Shown here piece by piece: positions 1 to 7,523 of a stretch of 64,000 bases of DNA (its first letter is position 1; each line of letters starts with the position of its first letter). A program made the position numbers and the translations under genes. The notes beneath the pieces were generated by a model. That model was not told the DNA's origin. It did not search any database and worked only from the letters and a program-made list of their open reading frames with translations. Location of the stretch: positions 1,240,001 through 1,304,000 of the forward strand of contig NZ_JACYFK010000001.1 in the NCBI RefSeq assembly GCF_014855515.1, written 5' to 3'. This DNA is from Euzebyella marina (GTDB lineage: Bacteria; Bacteroidota; Bacteroidia; Flavobacteriales; Flavobacteriaceae).

Positions 1-2891
1 ATCTTATTTATAAGGGTTACACCATTCAGCCGTATTCTCCCAAGGCCGGTACTGGGCTAAGTTCGCACGAGCTGAATCAGCCGGGTACTTATCAAGATGT
101 TACCGATACTACAGTTGTTGCGCAATTTAAGGCTGTAGAATCGACCTTGCCTTCTTTTTTGCAAGACGAGGGAGACATCTTTTTCTTGGCATGGACGACC
201 ACACCATGGACCTTGCCTTCGAATACCGCATTGACCGTAGGGCCTAAAATAGATTATGTTTTGGTCGAAACCTATAATCAGTACACCTTTGAGCCAATGA
301 ACGTGGTAGTGGCCAAAAAATTGGTCGCCAAACAATTTGCCGGAAAGTATTTTGAGGTTGCTTCAAAACCCGAATTGATTGAATACAAGTCAGGAGATAA
401 AAAGATTCCTTTTTATGTGGTCAAAGAGTTTAGGGGTGAAGATTTAGTGGGTATAAAATACGAGCAGCTTCTTGACTATGCACTTCCTTATCAAAACCCT
501 GAAAATGCATTTCGGGTAATAGCAGGTGATTTTGTAACCACTGAAGATGGTACAGGTATAGTTCACACGGCGCCTACCTTTGGTGCAGACGATGCCTTGG
601 TTGCCAAACAGGCAGAGCCTGAAGTTCCACCTTTGTTAGTGCTCGACGAAAACAACAATCCTGTTCCTTTGGTCGATTTACAAGGTAAGTTTAGACCTGA
701 GTTGAAAGAGCTTGGCGGTAAATATGTGAAAAACGAATATTACGATTTAGGTGAAGAGCCCGAAAAATCGGTCGATGTTGAAATTGCTATTCGTTTAAAA
801 GAGGAGAACAAAGCGTTTAAGGTTGAGAAATACGTTCACAGCTACCCCAATTGTTGGAGAACCGATAAGCCTATTTTATATTACCCATTAGATTCGTGGT
901 TCATTAAGATTACCGATGTAAAAGAAAGAATGTTTGAGCTTAATCAAACAATCAATTGGAAACCGAAATCTACTGGTGACGGTCGCTTTGGTAATTGGTT
1001 GGCCAATGCCAACGACTGGAACCTTAGTCGATCCAGGTATTGGGGCATACCATTGCCTATATGGAGAACTGAAGACGGCCGAGAGGCCAAAATAATCGGT
1101 TCGGTGGCGGAGTTGAAAGAAGAAATGGCAAAGGCTGTAGGTCAAGGTTTGATGCAGAAAGATATATTCGAATCTTTCACGGTTGGTGACATGTCAGACG
1201 AGAACTATGAGAAAATAGACCTTCATAAAAATATTGTTGACGGCATCACTTTGGTTTCCGATTCCGGCAAACCAATGAAAAGGGAAAGCGACTTGATAGA
1301 TGTGTGGTTCGATAGTGGATCAATGCCCTATGCCCAATGGCACTATCCTTTTGAGAATAAAGAACTGATTGATGAAGGTACTACCTATCCAGCCGATTTT
1401 ATTGCCGAAGGGGTAGACCAGACAAGAGGTTGGTTCTATACCTTGCATGCTATCGCTACCATGGTATTCGATTCGGTAGCGTATAAAAATGTAGTCTCTA
1501 ACGGACTTGTTTTGGACAAGGATGGCAAGAAGATGTCGAAACGTTTGGGTAATGCCGTAGACCCATTCGATACGATGAACGAACATGGGGCCGATGCCAC
1601 TCGCTGGTATATGATTTCGAATGCGAACCCATGGGATAATTTGAAATTTGATATCGATGGTATTGTTGAGGTGAAGCGTAAGTTTTTCGGTACGCTTTAC
1701 AATACGTATTCATTCTTTGCACTTTACGCAAATATTGATTCTTTCGATTATTCGGAGGCAGATATTCCATTAGAGGAGCGCCCTGAAATAGACCGTTGGA
1801 TCCTTTCTGAACTTCATAGTTTGATTAAGGCGGTTGATGAAGCGTATGCCGATTATGAACCGACAAGAGCTACTAGGGCCATATCTGATTACGTGCAAGA
1901 AAACCTAAGTAACTGGTATGTGCGTTTGTGCAGAAGAAGGTTTTGGAAAGGTGAATATCAAAAAGATAAAATCTCGGCTTACCAAACTTTGTATACTTGT
2001 TTAGAAACTGTCGCCAAGCTGTCCGCACCTGTGGCACCGTTTTTTATGGACAGGTTGTATAAAGATTTAGTCGCGACTACAAAGACCGAAGATTTTGAAA
2101 GTGTTCACTTATCGCAATTTCCTGTTTATGATGAAGCCTTTGTGAACAAAGATTTGGAAAGTAAGATGCAAAAGGCACAGATTATTTCTTCATTGGTTCT
2201 GTCGATACGTCAAAAAGAGAAAATTAAGGTACGCCAACCTTTGCAGAAAGTTATGATACCTGTGTTGGACGAAAAGCAGCGCCAAGAAATCAGTGCAGTA
2301 GCAGACTTGATCAAGTCGGAAGTAAACGTAAAGGAAATAGAGCTTTTAGATGATGCCTCCGGCGTGTTGATTAAAAAAATTAAACCTAATTTTAAGGTTT
2401 TGGGTCCGAAGTTCGGTAAGGATATGAAGAAAATAGCCCAAGCATTTGCTGGGCTTGAACAAAAAGACATCCAGAAAATTGAGCAGGAGGGCGAATTATC
2501 ACTTGAAATTGATAATAAAATTGTTACATTACAGTTACAAGACGTAGAAATAAGCTCTCAAGATATTGAAGGCTGGTTAGTTGCAAGTGCAGGACCATTG
2601 ACCGTGGCCCTTGACATAACGATTAACGATAATTTGAGAAGAGAGGGTATAGCCCGTGAACTTGTCAACCGTATTCAGAACCTGAGAAAAGATTCGGGAT
2701 TTGAAGTTACCGACAGAATTGACATCAAGATATTGAAAGATGGCCATGTCGAAAAAGCGGTTGAAAGTAACTTAAATTATATCAAGACCGAAACATTGAC
2801 CGCTGAGCTTGATTTTGAAGAGAAACTAGATGAAGGTACCGTAATTACCTTCGATGAGGTGAACACGAAATTATTTATTGAAAAACATTAA
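1..2891 (+). CDS. ileS: Isoleucyl-tRNA synthetase, 5'-truncated by window edge
   Basis: Class I aminoacyl-tRNA synthetase that charges tRNA-Ile in the cytoplasm. The open frame runs from base 3 to the stop at 2891, so about 960 residues are present; the N-terminal part with the HIGH motif lies outside the window. Visible are the editing (CP1) domain, starting with a YKGYTIQPYSPKAGTGLSSHE stretch split by the edge, the W-rich D-W-N-L-S-R-S-R-Y-W-G-I-P-L-P segment, the V-D-Q-T-R-G-W-F-Y motif and the KMSKR signature in DGKKMSKRLGNA near base 1530. The C-terminal anticodon-binding and tail regions are complete. The dksA-like gene follows after 5 bases, so the two are probably co-transcribed. No internal stop or frameshift seen. 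Confidence 0.97.
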   Translation, partial: LIYKGYTIQPYSPKAGTGLSSHELNQPGTYQDVTDTTVVAQFKAVESTLPSFLQDEGDIFFLAWTTTPWTLPSNTALTVGPKIDYVLVETYNQYTFEPMNVVVAKKLVAKQFAGKYFEVASKPELIEYKSGDKKIPFYVVKEFRGEDLVGIKYEQLLDYALPYQNPENAFRVIAGDFVTTEDGTGIVHTAPTFGADDALVAKQAEPEVPPLLVLDENNNPVPLVDLQGKFRPELKELGGKYVKNEYYDLGEEPEKSVDVEIAIRLKEENKAFKVEKYVHSYPNCWRTDKPILYYPLDSWFIKITDVKERMFELNQTINWKPKSTGDGRFGNWLANANDWNLSRSRYWGIPLPIWRTEDGREAKIIGSVAELKEEMAKAVGQGLMQKDIFESFTVGDMSDENYEKIDLHKNIVDGITLVSDSGKPMKRESDLIDVWFDSGSMPYAQWHYPFENKELIDEGTTYPADFIAEGVDQTRGWFYTLHAIATMVFDSVAYKNVVSNGLVLDKDGKKMSKRLGNAVDPFDTMNEHGADATRWYMISNANPWDNLKFDIDGIVEVKRKFFGTLYNTYSFFALYANIDSFDYSEADIPLEERPEIDRWILSELHSLIKAVDEAYADYEPTRATRAISDYVQENLSNWYVRLCRRRFWKGEYQKDKISAYQTLYTCLETVAKLSAPVAPFFMDRLYKDLVATTKTEDFESVHLSQFPVYDEAFVNKDLESKMQKAQIISSLVLSIRQKEKIKVRQPLQKVMIPVLDEKQRQEISAVADLIKSEVNVKEIELLDDASGVLIKKIKPNFKVLGPKFGKDMKKIAQAFAGLEQKDIQKIEQEGELSLEIDNKIVTLQLQDVEISSQDIEGWLVASAGPLTVALDITINDNLRREGIARELVNRIQNLRKDSGFEVTDRIDIKILKDGHVEKAVESNLNYIKTETLTAELDFEEKLDEGTVITFDEVNTKLFIEKH

Positions 2892-2896
2892 AGAGA

Positions 2897-3280
2897 ATGG
2901 CACAGGATTTAAAAGTTAGATATTCGGACAAAGATTTGGCCGAGTTCAAAGCATTGATAGAAGAAAAAATAGAAAAGGCCAAAAGCCACTTAGAGCTTTT
3001 GAAAAGTTCTTACATGAACGACGGTAACAATGGTACCGATGATACTTCACCAACCTTCAAGGCTTTTGAAGAAGGGTCTGAGACCATGAGTAAAGAGGCT
3101 AATACACAATTGGCTATTAGGCAAGAGAAGTTTATTAGAGATTTAAAGAATGCCATTTTGCGTATAGAGAATAAGACGTATGGTATTTGTAGGGTAACAG
3201 GTAAGCTCATTGCCAAAGAGAGACTGAAATTGGTGCCACATGCTACTTTGAGTATTGAAGCCAAAAACATGCAGAAGTAA
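2897..3280 (+). CDS. DksA/TraR-family transcription factor lacking zinc cysteines
   Basis: A 127-residue homologue of DksA, the factor that enters the RNA polymerase secondary channel and tunes transcription with ppGpp. A long coiled coil (about residues 10-90) is followed by the family's C-terminal globular motif YGICRVTGKLI...PHATLSIEAK. In classical DksA this holds four cysteines as two CxxC pairs. Here only Cys98 remains: the first pair reads C98-R-V-T101 and the second S119-I-E-A122, so it should not bind zinc through four cysteines. It follows ileS by 5 bases and ends in a strong terminator, suggesting an ileS-dksA transcript. Family assignment is firm; its effect on transcription is inferred. 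Confidence 0.88.
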   Translation: MAQDLKVRYSDKDLAEFKALIEEKIEKAKSHLELLKSSYMNDGNNGTDDTSPTFKAFEEGSETMSKEANTQLAIRQEKFIRDLKNAILRIENKTYGICRVTGKLIAKERLKLVPHATLSIEAKNMQK

Positions 3281-3303
3281 GCCATTCTGTTTATAATATT
3301 ATA

Positions 3304-3334
3304 GACCTACAAGAGACTCTCTTGTAGGTCTTTT
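3304..3334 (+). terminator. Rho-independent terminator after the DksA-like gene
   Basis: A perfect 12-bp stem (GACCTACAAGAG with CTCTTGTAGGTC) closes a 3-base loop and is followed by TTTT. It lies 23 bases after the stop codon and ends only 7 bases before the next ATG at 3342. Confidence 0.9.
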
Positions 3335-3341
3335 GGTATAT

Positions 3342-3968
3342 ATGAATATGCTAAAGCACCTAGTACTTTTATTATTTCTATGTTCGAATTGTGCATTGGC
3401 CCAAAAAGTGGTCAAGAAATCGATAGTCGATAGTCACATCAGTGCAATACATATTGATGTGAACAATTGCTATGAGCTGTCATTGGTAACATCAAAGGAA
3501 AATGAGGTAATGGCAGAGGCAATTATTGATGGAGAGTATAAAAAGGATTTAGCACTCAAGCTACATCAAAGCGGTGATACCTATTTTATCAGTGCAGGGT
3601 TTCAGCCTCTCTTTCAGAATCCCAACGATAAACTAAGTGCGCATAAGGTAGTTTCAATCAGTTTGAAGTTGATCGTTCCACAGTATTTGAATGTTTCTAT
3701 TGATGGAGGAAACTGTAACGTAGAGATTAGCGGTGACTATAAGTTGTTAAAAACAACATTAAATGATGGTAGCTGTACCTTACTCGATGTTAAGGAAGAA
3801 GTAGATGTGATGACGAACAGTGGTAATATTTATGTACAGGCAACTGCTGCGATTGTAGATGCTGAAACCAAATATGGTAAATTGAATTCTGATGAATTGC
3901 CGGCTTCCGACAACCGATACCATCTATCGAGTATTACGGGTAATATCAACATCACGAAAACCGAATAA
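3342..3968 (+). CDS. Small secreted or periplasmic protein of unknown function
   Basis: I do not recognise a specific family. The protein begins with a clear signal peptide (MNMLKHLVLLLFLCSNCALAQ). The mature part is beta-rich and resembles proteins that repeat short strands in a stacked helix, with segments such as VSIDGGNCNVEIS, DGSCTLLDVKEEVDVMTNSGNIYVQ and SSITGNINIT, similar in style to adhesin-like domains of flavobacterial periplasmic proteins (inference). The longest open frame starts with a TTG at 3333, but ATG 3342 (or ATG 3348) sits directly before the signal peptide. It begins 7 bases after a strong terminator, so its own promoter must overlap that hairpin, or it depends on read-through. 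lspA follows after 37 bases. Confidence 0.75.
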   Translation: MNMLKHLVLLLFLCSNCALAQKVVKKSIVDSHISAIHIDVNNCYELSLVTSKENEVMAEAIIDGEYKKDLALKLHQSGDTYFISAGFQPLFQNPNDKLSAHKVVSISLKLIVPQYLNVSIDGGNCNVEISGDYKLLKTTLNDGSCTLLDVKEEVDVMTNSGNIYVQATAAIVDAETKYGKLNSDELPASDNRYHLSSITGNINITKTE

Positions 3969-3974
3969 TATACC

Positions 3975-3982
3975 TACTTTTG
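3975..3982 (+). promoter_or_regulatory. Candidate -7 box upstream of lspA
   Basis: TACTTTTG matches the Bacteroidota -7 consensus TAnnTTTG and lies 23 bases before the lspA ATG. No convincing TTG -33 element is seen at the right distance, so support is weak. Confidence 0.35.
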
Positions 3983-4005
3983 CGACTTCAAACTACTATT
4001 AAGCC

Positions 4006-4671
4006 ATGGGCCTAAAAAAATCACTAGTACTTATTATAGCGGTCTTGCTAGTTGATCAGATAAGTAAAGTTTATATCAAAACGAATTTCGTTCTTGGTGA
4101 ATCGATAGAGGTTTTCAGTTGGTTTAAAATACTTTTTATTGAGAATTCAGGTGCGGCTTGGGGCGCAAAATTGAGTGACTTTCTTCCGGTAAGCGAGCCT
4201 ATCGGAAAGCTGATTCTTACTGTATTCAGGCTTTTTGCCGTGGCTGGTATTGGTTACTGGTTATTTGATACCATTAAAAAGCAAACTTCAAAGGTGTTGA
4301 TATTGGCCGTGTCGCTCATCTTTGCGGGTGCTTTGGGTAATATTATCGATTCTGTTTTTTACGGCGTAGTCTTTAACGATAGTTATCAGCAGGTGGCAAC
4401 GGCTTTCAGCGCTGAGCCTTATGGTAGCTTGTTTTATGGTAAGGTAGTAGATATGCTTTATTTCCCTATGATAGATACTACATGGCCAGATTGGGTGCCC
4501 GGTCTGGGCGGAAAAGACTTCCGTTTTTTCGAACCAGTGTTTAATATCGCCGATATGGCCATTAGTACAGGGGTCGGCATCTTAATCGTCTTTAATAAGC
4601 AAGCCTTTTCTAAAATTGATGAAAAGGAGGAAGATGCCACTGTTGAGGTTCAAACTTCTGAAAAAGAGTAA
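4006..4671 (+). CDS. lspA: Lipoprotein signal peptidase (signal peptidase II)
   Basis: Inner-membrane aspartic peptidase that cleaves the signal peptide of prolipoproteins after lipid attachment to cysteine; the many lipoproteins in this window are expected substrates. The 221-residue protein has the expected four membrane segments. The conserved blocks are present: VDQISK near residue 16, the ENSGAAWG block near 46, GALGNIIDSV with catalytic Asp115, and FNIADMAIS with catalytic Asp183. The length is usual for Bacteroidota, which carry an insert between the two catalytic blocks. The last 22 bases overlap the 3' end of the converging folate gene. Confidence 0.96.
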   Translation: MGLKKSLVLIIAVLLVDQISKVYIKTNFVLGESIEVFSWFKILFIENSGAAWGAKLSDFLPVSEPIGKLILTVFRLFAVAGIGYWLFDTIKKQTSKVLILAVSLIFAGALGNIIDSVFYGVVFNDSYQQVATAFSAEPYGSLFYGKVVDMLYFPMIDTTWPDWVPGLGGKDFRFFEPVFNIADMAISTGVGILIVFNKQAFSKIDEKEEDATVEVQTSEKE

Positions 4672-5225
4672 ACTTTCTTAGGGGTAACACAAAAATCTAA
4701 AGGAATATCGCTTTCTTCAAAATCGGATATCCTTTCCTCTGCCTCAAATAGTGAAAGACCTATTTTTATTGTGTCTTTGCGGCACTGTGCAAGAAATCTG
4801 TCGTAAAAGCCTTTGCCATAACCAACCCGTTGCCCTTGGCCATCAAAAGCCAGTAAAGGAACAAAAACAACATCAATCTTATTGGGTGCTATCTCAATAC
4901 CATCAACAGGCTCGGGAATGCTCCATTTGCTTTTTTTTAATCGGGTACTGTCCGTCAACAGAAAATGAATCATATTTTCTGAGTCAACCACTTTTGGCAA
5001 AACAACGTGTTTATCTTTTCCTTGCAGAATGGATAAAAGAAATGAAGTATCAATTTCTTTTTTTTCCGCAATGGGTAAGAACAGGTGATAGTAATCGGAT
5101 TTCCAAACGGAAGTAGGCAGTTGAAGTGCACGATTAGCAATGCTCAGACTAGAATTGACTAGAGCATCGTCCGATAAGTTGTTCCTTAAAGCGTTATAGC
5201 GAGATCGTAAATCTTTTTTTTGCAT
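4650..5225 (-). CDS. 5-formyltetrahydrofolate cyclo-ligase
   Basis: ATP-dependent enzyme that converts 5-formyltetrahydrofolate to 5,10-methenyltetrahydrofolate in one-carbon metabolism, in the cytosol. The 191 residues are the normal family length. Seen are the basic N-terminus MQKKDLRSRYNALRNNLS, the central I-D-V-V-F-V-P-L-L-A-F-D motif and the hallmark glycine-rich G-Q-R-V-G-Y-G-K-G-F-Y-D-R-F segment that binds nucleotide and folate. It converges on lspA and overlaps it by 22 bases, an arrangement that allows antisense interference between the ends of the two transcripts. ATG start at 5225. Confidence 0.93.
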   Translation of the reverse strand: MQKKDLRSRYNALRNNLSDDALVNSSLSIANRALQLPTSVWKSDYYHLFLPIAEKKEIDTSFLLSILQGKDKHVVLPKVVDSENMIHFLLTDSTRLKKSKWSIPEPVDGIEIAPNKIDVVFVPLLAFDGQGQRVGYGKGFYDRFLAQCRKDTIKIGLSLFEAEERISDFEESDIPLDFCVTPKKVYSFSEV

Positions 5226-5270
5226 TGATTCATGATCAGACTAAGGTAGTATTTGGGGGTCTAGGTTACC

Positions 5271-5357
5271 TTATTCTTTTACATTCACAAGGTAATAAAT
5301 CTTGAAAGAAATCATCAAGATTAGGTAAAGACCTAGGGTTATTACATATTTATCCAT
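5271..5357 (-). CDS. Possible 28-residue membrane peptide
   Basis: A short open frame reading MDKYVITLGLYLILMISFKIYYLVNVKE (given here in two parts: MDKYVITLGLYLILMISF, then KIYYLVNVKE), which is one membrane helix with a basic tail. A longer frame starts at 5456, but its first 33 residues look like non-coding AT-rich sequence. On the minus strand, a TTG followed after about 17 bases by TAAATTTA (7 of 8 to TAnnTTTG) lies about 35-60 bases upstream and could drive it. It ends 45 bases before the start of the folate cyclo-ligase, so it could also be a leader peptide or untranslated leader. The evidence is composition and position only. Confidence 0.25.
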   Translation of the reverse strand: MDKYVITLGLYLILMISFKIYYLVNVKE

Positions 5358-5729
5358 GCTGGTAATTGATTTTGATACTTTAAAATTAGTTAAAAATAAA
5401 TTTACATACACTATAAAGTGCAACTTTTTATCGATGAAATGCATTTTTTTGGTCAAGTTTAACTTTTTCTAACCGATAGGGTCAAGAAATTAACAGGTTT
5501 GAGCCCTTTCATGAAAGATTTTATGCCTATGACAATTTTTGAGTGTTTTTAGAGAGAATCTATCATTTTGAATTTTTCTTCTATTCAAAATCGTATTTTA
5601 AGAGTTATTTGATGAGATTATCGTCATTGTTAAAAAGGATTAAAACCCTGCTCGCTTACATTAAAACATAGTAATTTAACTGCCCCGTAACTTCAATATT
5701 GGATACTGTTGCGGCTAACTGTTTGATCA
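5358..5729. other. Intergenic region upstream of uvrC
   Basis: This AT-rich stretch contains no convincing gene beyond the small frame noted to its left. The only structure I see is a 9-bp perfect inverted repeat, ATTTTGAAT at 5565-5573 and ATTCAAAAT at 5583-5591, with a 9-base spacer and no T tract typical of a terminator. Just before uvrC, TACTGTTG at 5704-5711 is a one-mismatch match to TAnnTTTG. Confidence 0.4.
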
Positions 5730-7517
5730 ATGCCCCAAATTTCTATAGATGTTCAGTTGAGTACCTTGCCCAACGGTCCGGGTGTATATCAGTTCTATGA
5801 TGCAGATGAGAAAATACTATATGTCGGAAAGGCTAAGAATTTAAAGAAAAGGGTCTCATCTTATTTTACCAAAAATCACGAATACGGTAAGACCAGGGTG
5901 CTGGTAAAGAAAATTCGCAAAATCAAGCACATAGTGGTTCCTACAGAGTCGGATGCCCTGTTGCTTGAAAATAACCTTATAAAAAAGTATAGGCCTAGGT
6001 ACAATGTGTTGCTGAAGGATGATAAATCCTATCCATGGATTTGTATCAAGAATGAACGTTTCCCAAGAATATTTCCGACGAGAAAGCTGATTAAAGATGG
6101 TTCGGAATATTATGGCCCTTATACGAGCATGAAAACAGTGAGAACGTTGTTGGATCTGGTAAAGAGCGTTTATCCTCTGCGAACATGTAACTATGATCTT
6201 TCTCAAGAAAAAATTGAGAATGGCAAGTACAAAGTTTGCCTAGAGTTTCATCTTGGTAATTGTAAGGGGCCTTGTGAAGATCTTCAATCGGCAGAAGAGT
6301 ACCATGCTCAAATTGATGATATCAGAGAGATTATCAAAGGAAATTTTAAGTCGTCGCTTCATTATTTTAAAAAAGAAATGAAAAGTTTGGCCGCTGAGAT
6401 GCGTTTTGAGGAAGCCCAGCGGATAAAAGACAAAATCGAGGTACTTGAAAGTTATCAGGTGAAATCGACTATTGTTAATCCAAAAATCAATAATGTAGAT
6501 GTCTTTTCGATTATCTCCGATGAATCTCATGCGTATATCAATTTCTTACAATTGTCTCATGGTTCAATCATTCGCTCGCACACTTTAGAGATTAAAAAGA
6601 AGCTTAACGAAACCGATGAAGAATTGTTGGCTTTAGCCATTACCGAAATAAGGCAACGTTTCAACTCGCAATCTCGAGAGCTTTATCTACCATTTGAAGT
6701 TACCGTCGAAGAAGGCATCAGAGTAACGGTTCCTAAACTAGGTGATAAAAAGAAAATCGTTGACCTGTCTGAGCGCAATGCAAGATTTTACAGGCAAGAG
6801 CGGTTTAAGCAAATAAAAATTGTAGATCCCGATCGGCATACCAACCGGATCATGGCCCAAATGAAGAAAGATTTAAGGCTTTCGGAAGAGCCACGACATA
6901 TAGAGTGTTTTGATAATAGTAACATTCAAGGCTCGAACCCGGTGGCGGCGTGTGTGGTTTTCAAAGACGGGAAACCCTCTAAAAAAGATTACCGCCATTT
7001 CAATATAAAAACTGTTGAGGGCCCCGATGATTTTGCTTCGATGGAAGAAGTGGTTTTTAGAAGATATAAACGTCTCTTGGCAGAAGATGAACCCTTACCG
7101 CAATTAATAGTGATTGACGGTGGAAAGGGACAGTTATCCTCAGCTTTAAAAAGTCTGGATGTTCTTGGTCTCAGAGGAAAGATTGCTATTGTGGGTATTG
7201 CAAAGCGCCTAGAGGAAATCTATTTTCCTGAAGACCCAATTCCGTTGTACCTCGATAAACGCTCAGAATCTTTAAAAATCATTCAGCAATTACGTAATGA
7301 GGCCCATAGATTCGGAATAACCTTCCACAGAAAAAAAAGGAGTAAGGCCGCTATCAATTCAGAATTGGAAAGTATTGAAGGTATCGGAGAAAAAACTGCG
7401 GAAGAGTTGTTGAAAAATTTCAAATCGGTGAAGAGAATTAAAGAGGCTACCATAGAAAACCTGGCCAAAACGGTCGGTATGGCGAAGGCTAAAAAGATTT
7501 ATGAAACCTTTCATTAG
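5730..7517 (+). CDS. uvrC: UvrABC excinuclease subunit C
   Basis: Nucleotide-excision-repair nuclease subunit that makes both incisions around a DNA lesion once UvrB is loaded. Domains in order: GIY-YIG nuclease at residues 12-95 (GPGVYQF, KILYVGKAKNLKKRV); a cysteine set C153, C170, C178, C182 whose spacing fits the iron-sulfur cysteines of UvrC; a UVR helix pair that contacts UvrB near residues 205-240 (MRFEEAQRIKDKI); the RNase H-like second nuclease (IECFDNSNIQG, VIDGGKGQLS); and a C-terminal helix-hairpin-helix (IEGIGEKTAEELLKNF). The length of 595 residues is normal. The patatin gene starts 6 bases after the stop, suggesting an operon. Confidence 0.97.
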   Translation: MPQISIDVQLSTLPNGPGVYQFYDADEKILYVGKAKNLKKRVSSYFTKNHEYGKTRVLVKKIRKIKHIVVPTESDALLLENNLIKKYRPRYNVLLKDDKSYPWICIKNERFPRIFPTRKLIKDGSEYYGPYTSMKTVRTLLDLVKSVYPLRTCNYDLSQEKIENGKYKVCLEFHLGNCKGPCEDLQSAEEYHAQIDDIREIIKGNFKSSLHYFKKEMKSLAAEMRFEEAQRIKDKIEVLESYQVKSTIVNPKINNVDVFSIISDESHAYINFLQLSHGSIIRSHTLEIKKKLNETDEELLALAITEIRQRFNSQSRELYLPFEVTVEEGIRVTVPKLGDKKKIVDLSERNARFYRQERFKQIKIVDPDRHTNRIMAQMKKDLRLSEEPRHIECFDNSNIQGSNPVAACVVFKDGKPSKKDYRHFNIKTVEGPDDFASMEEVVFRRYKRLLAEDEPLPQLIVIDGGKGQLSSALKSLDVLGLRGKIAIVGIAKRLEEIYFPEDPIPLYLDKRSESLKIIQQLRNEAHRFGITFHRKKRSKAAINSELESIEGIGEKTAEELLKNFKSVKRIKEATIENLAKTVGMAKAKKIYETFH

Positions 7518-7523
7518 TACCAC

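Noticed and set aside
4751-5116. A 121-codon open frame on the plus strand
   Set aside because: Antisense to the folate cyclo-ligase, with Cys/Gln-rich composition and no motif.
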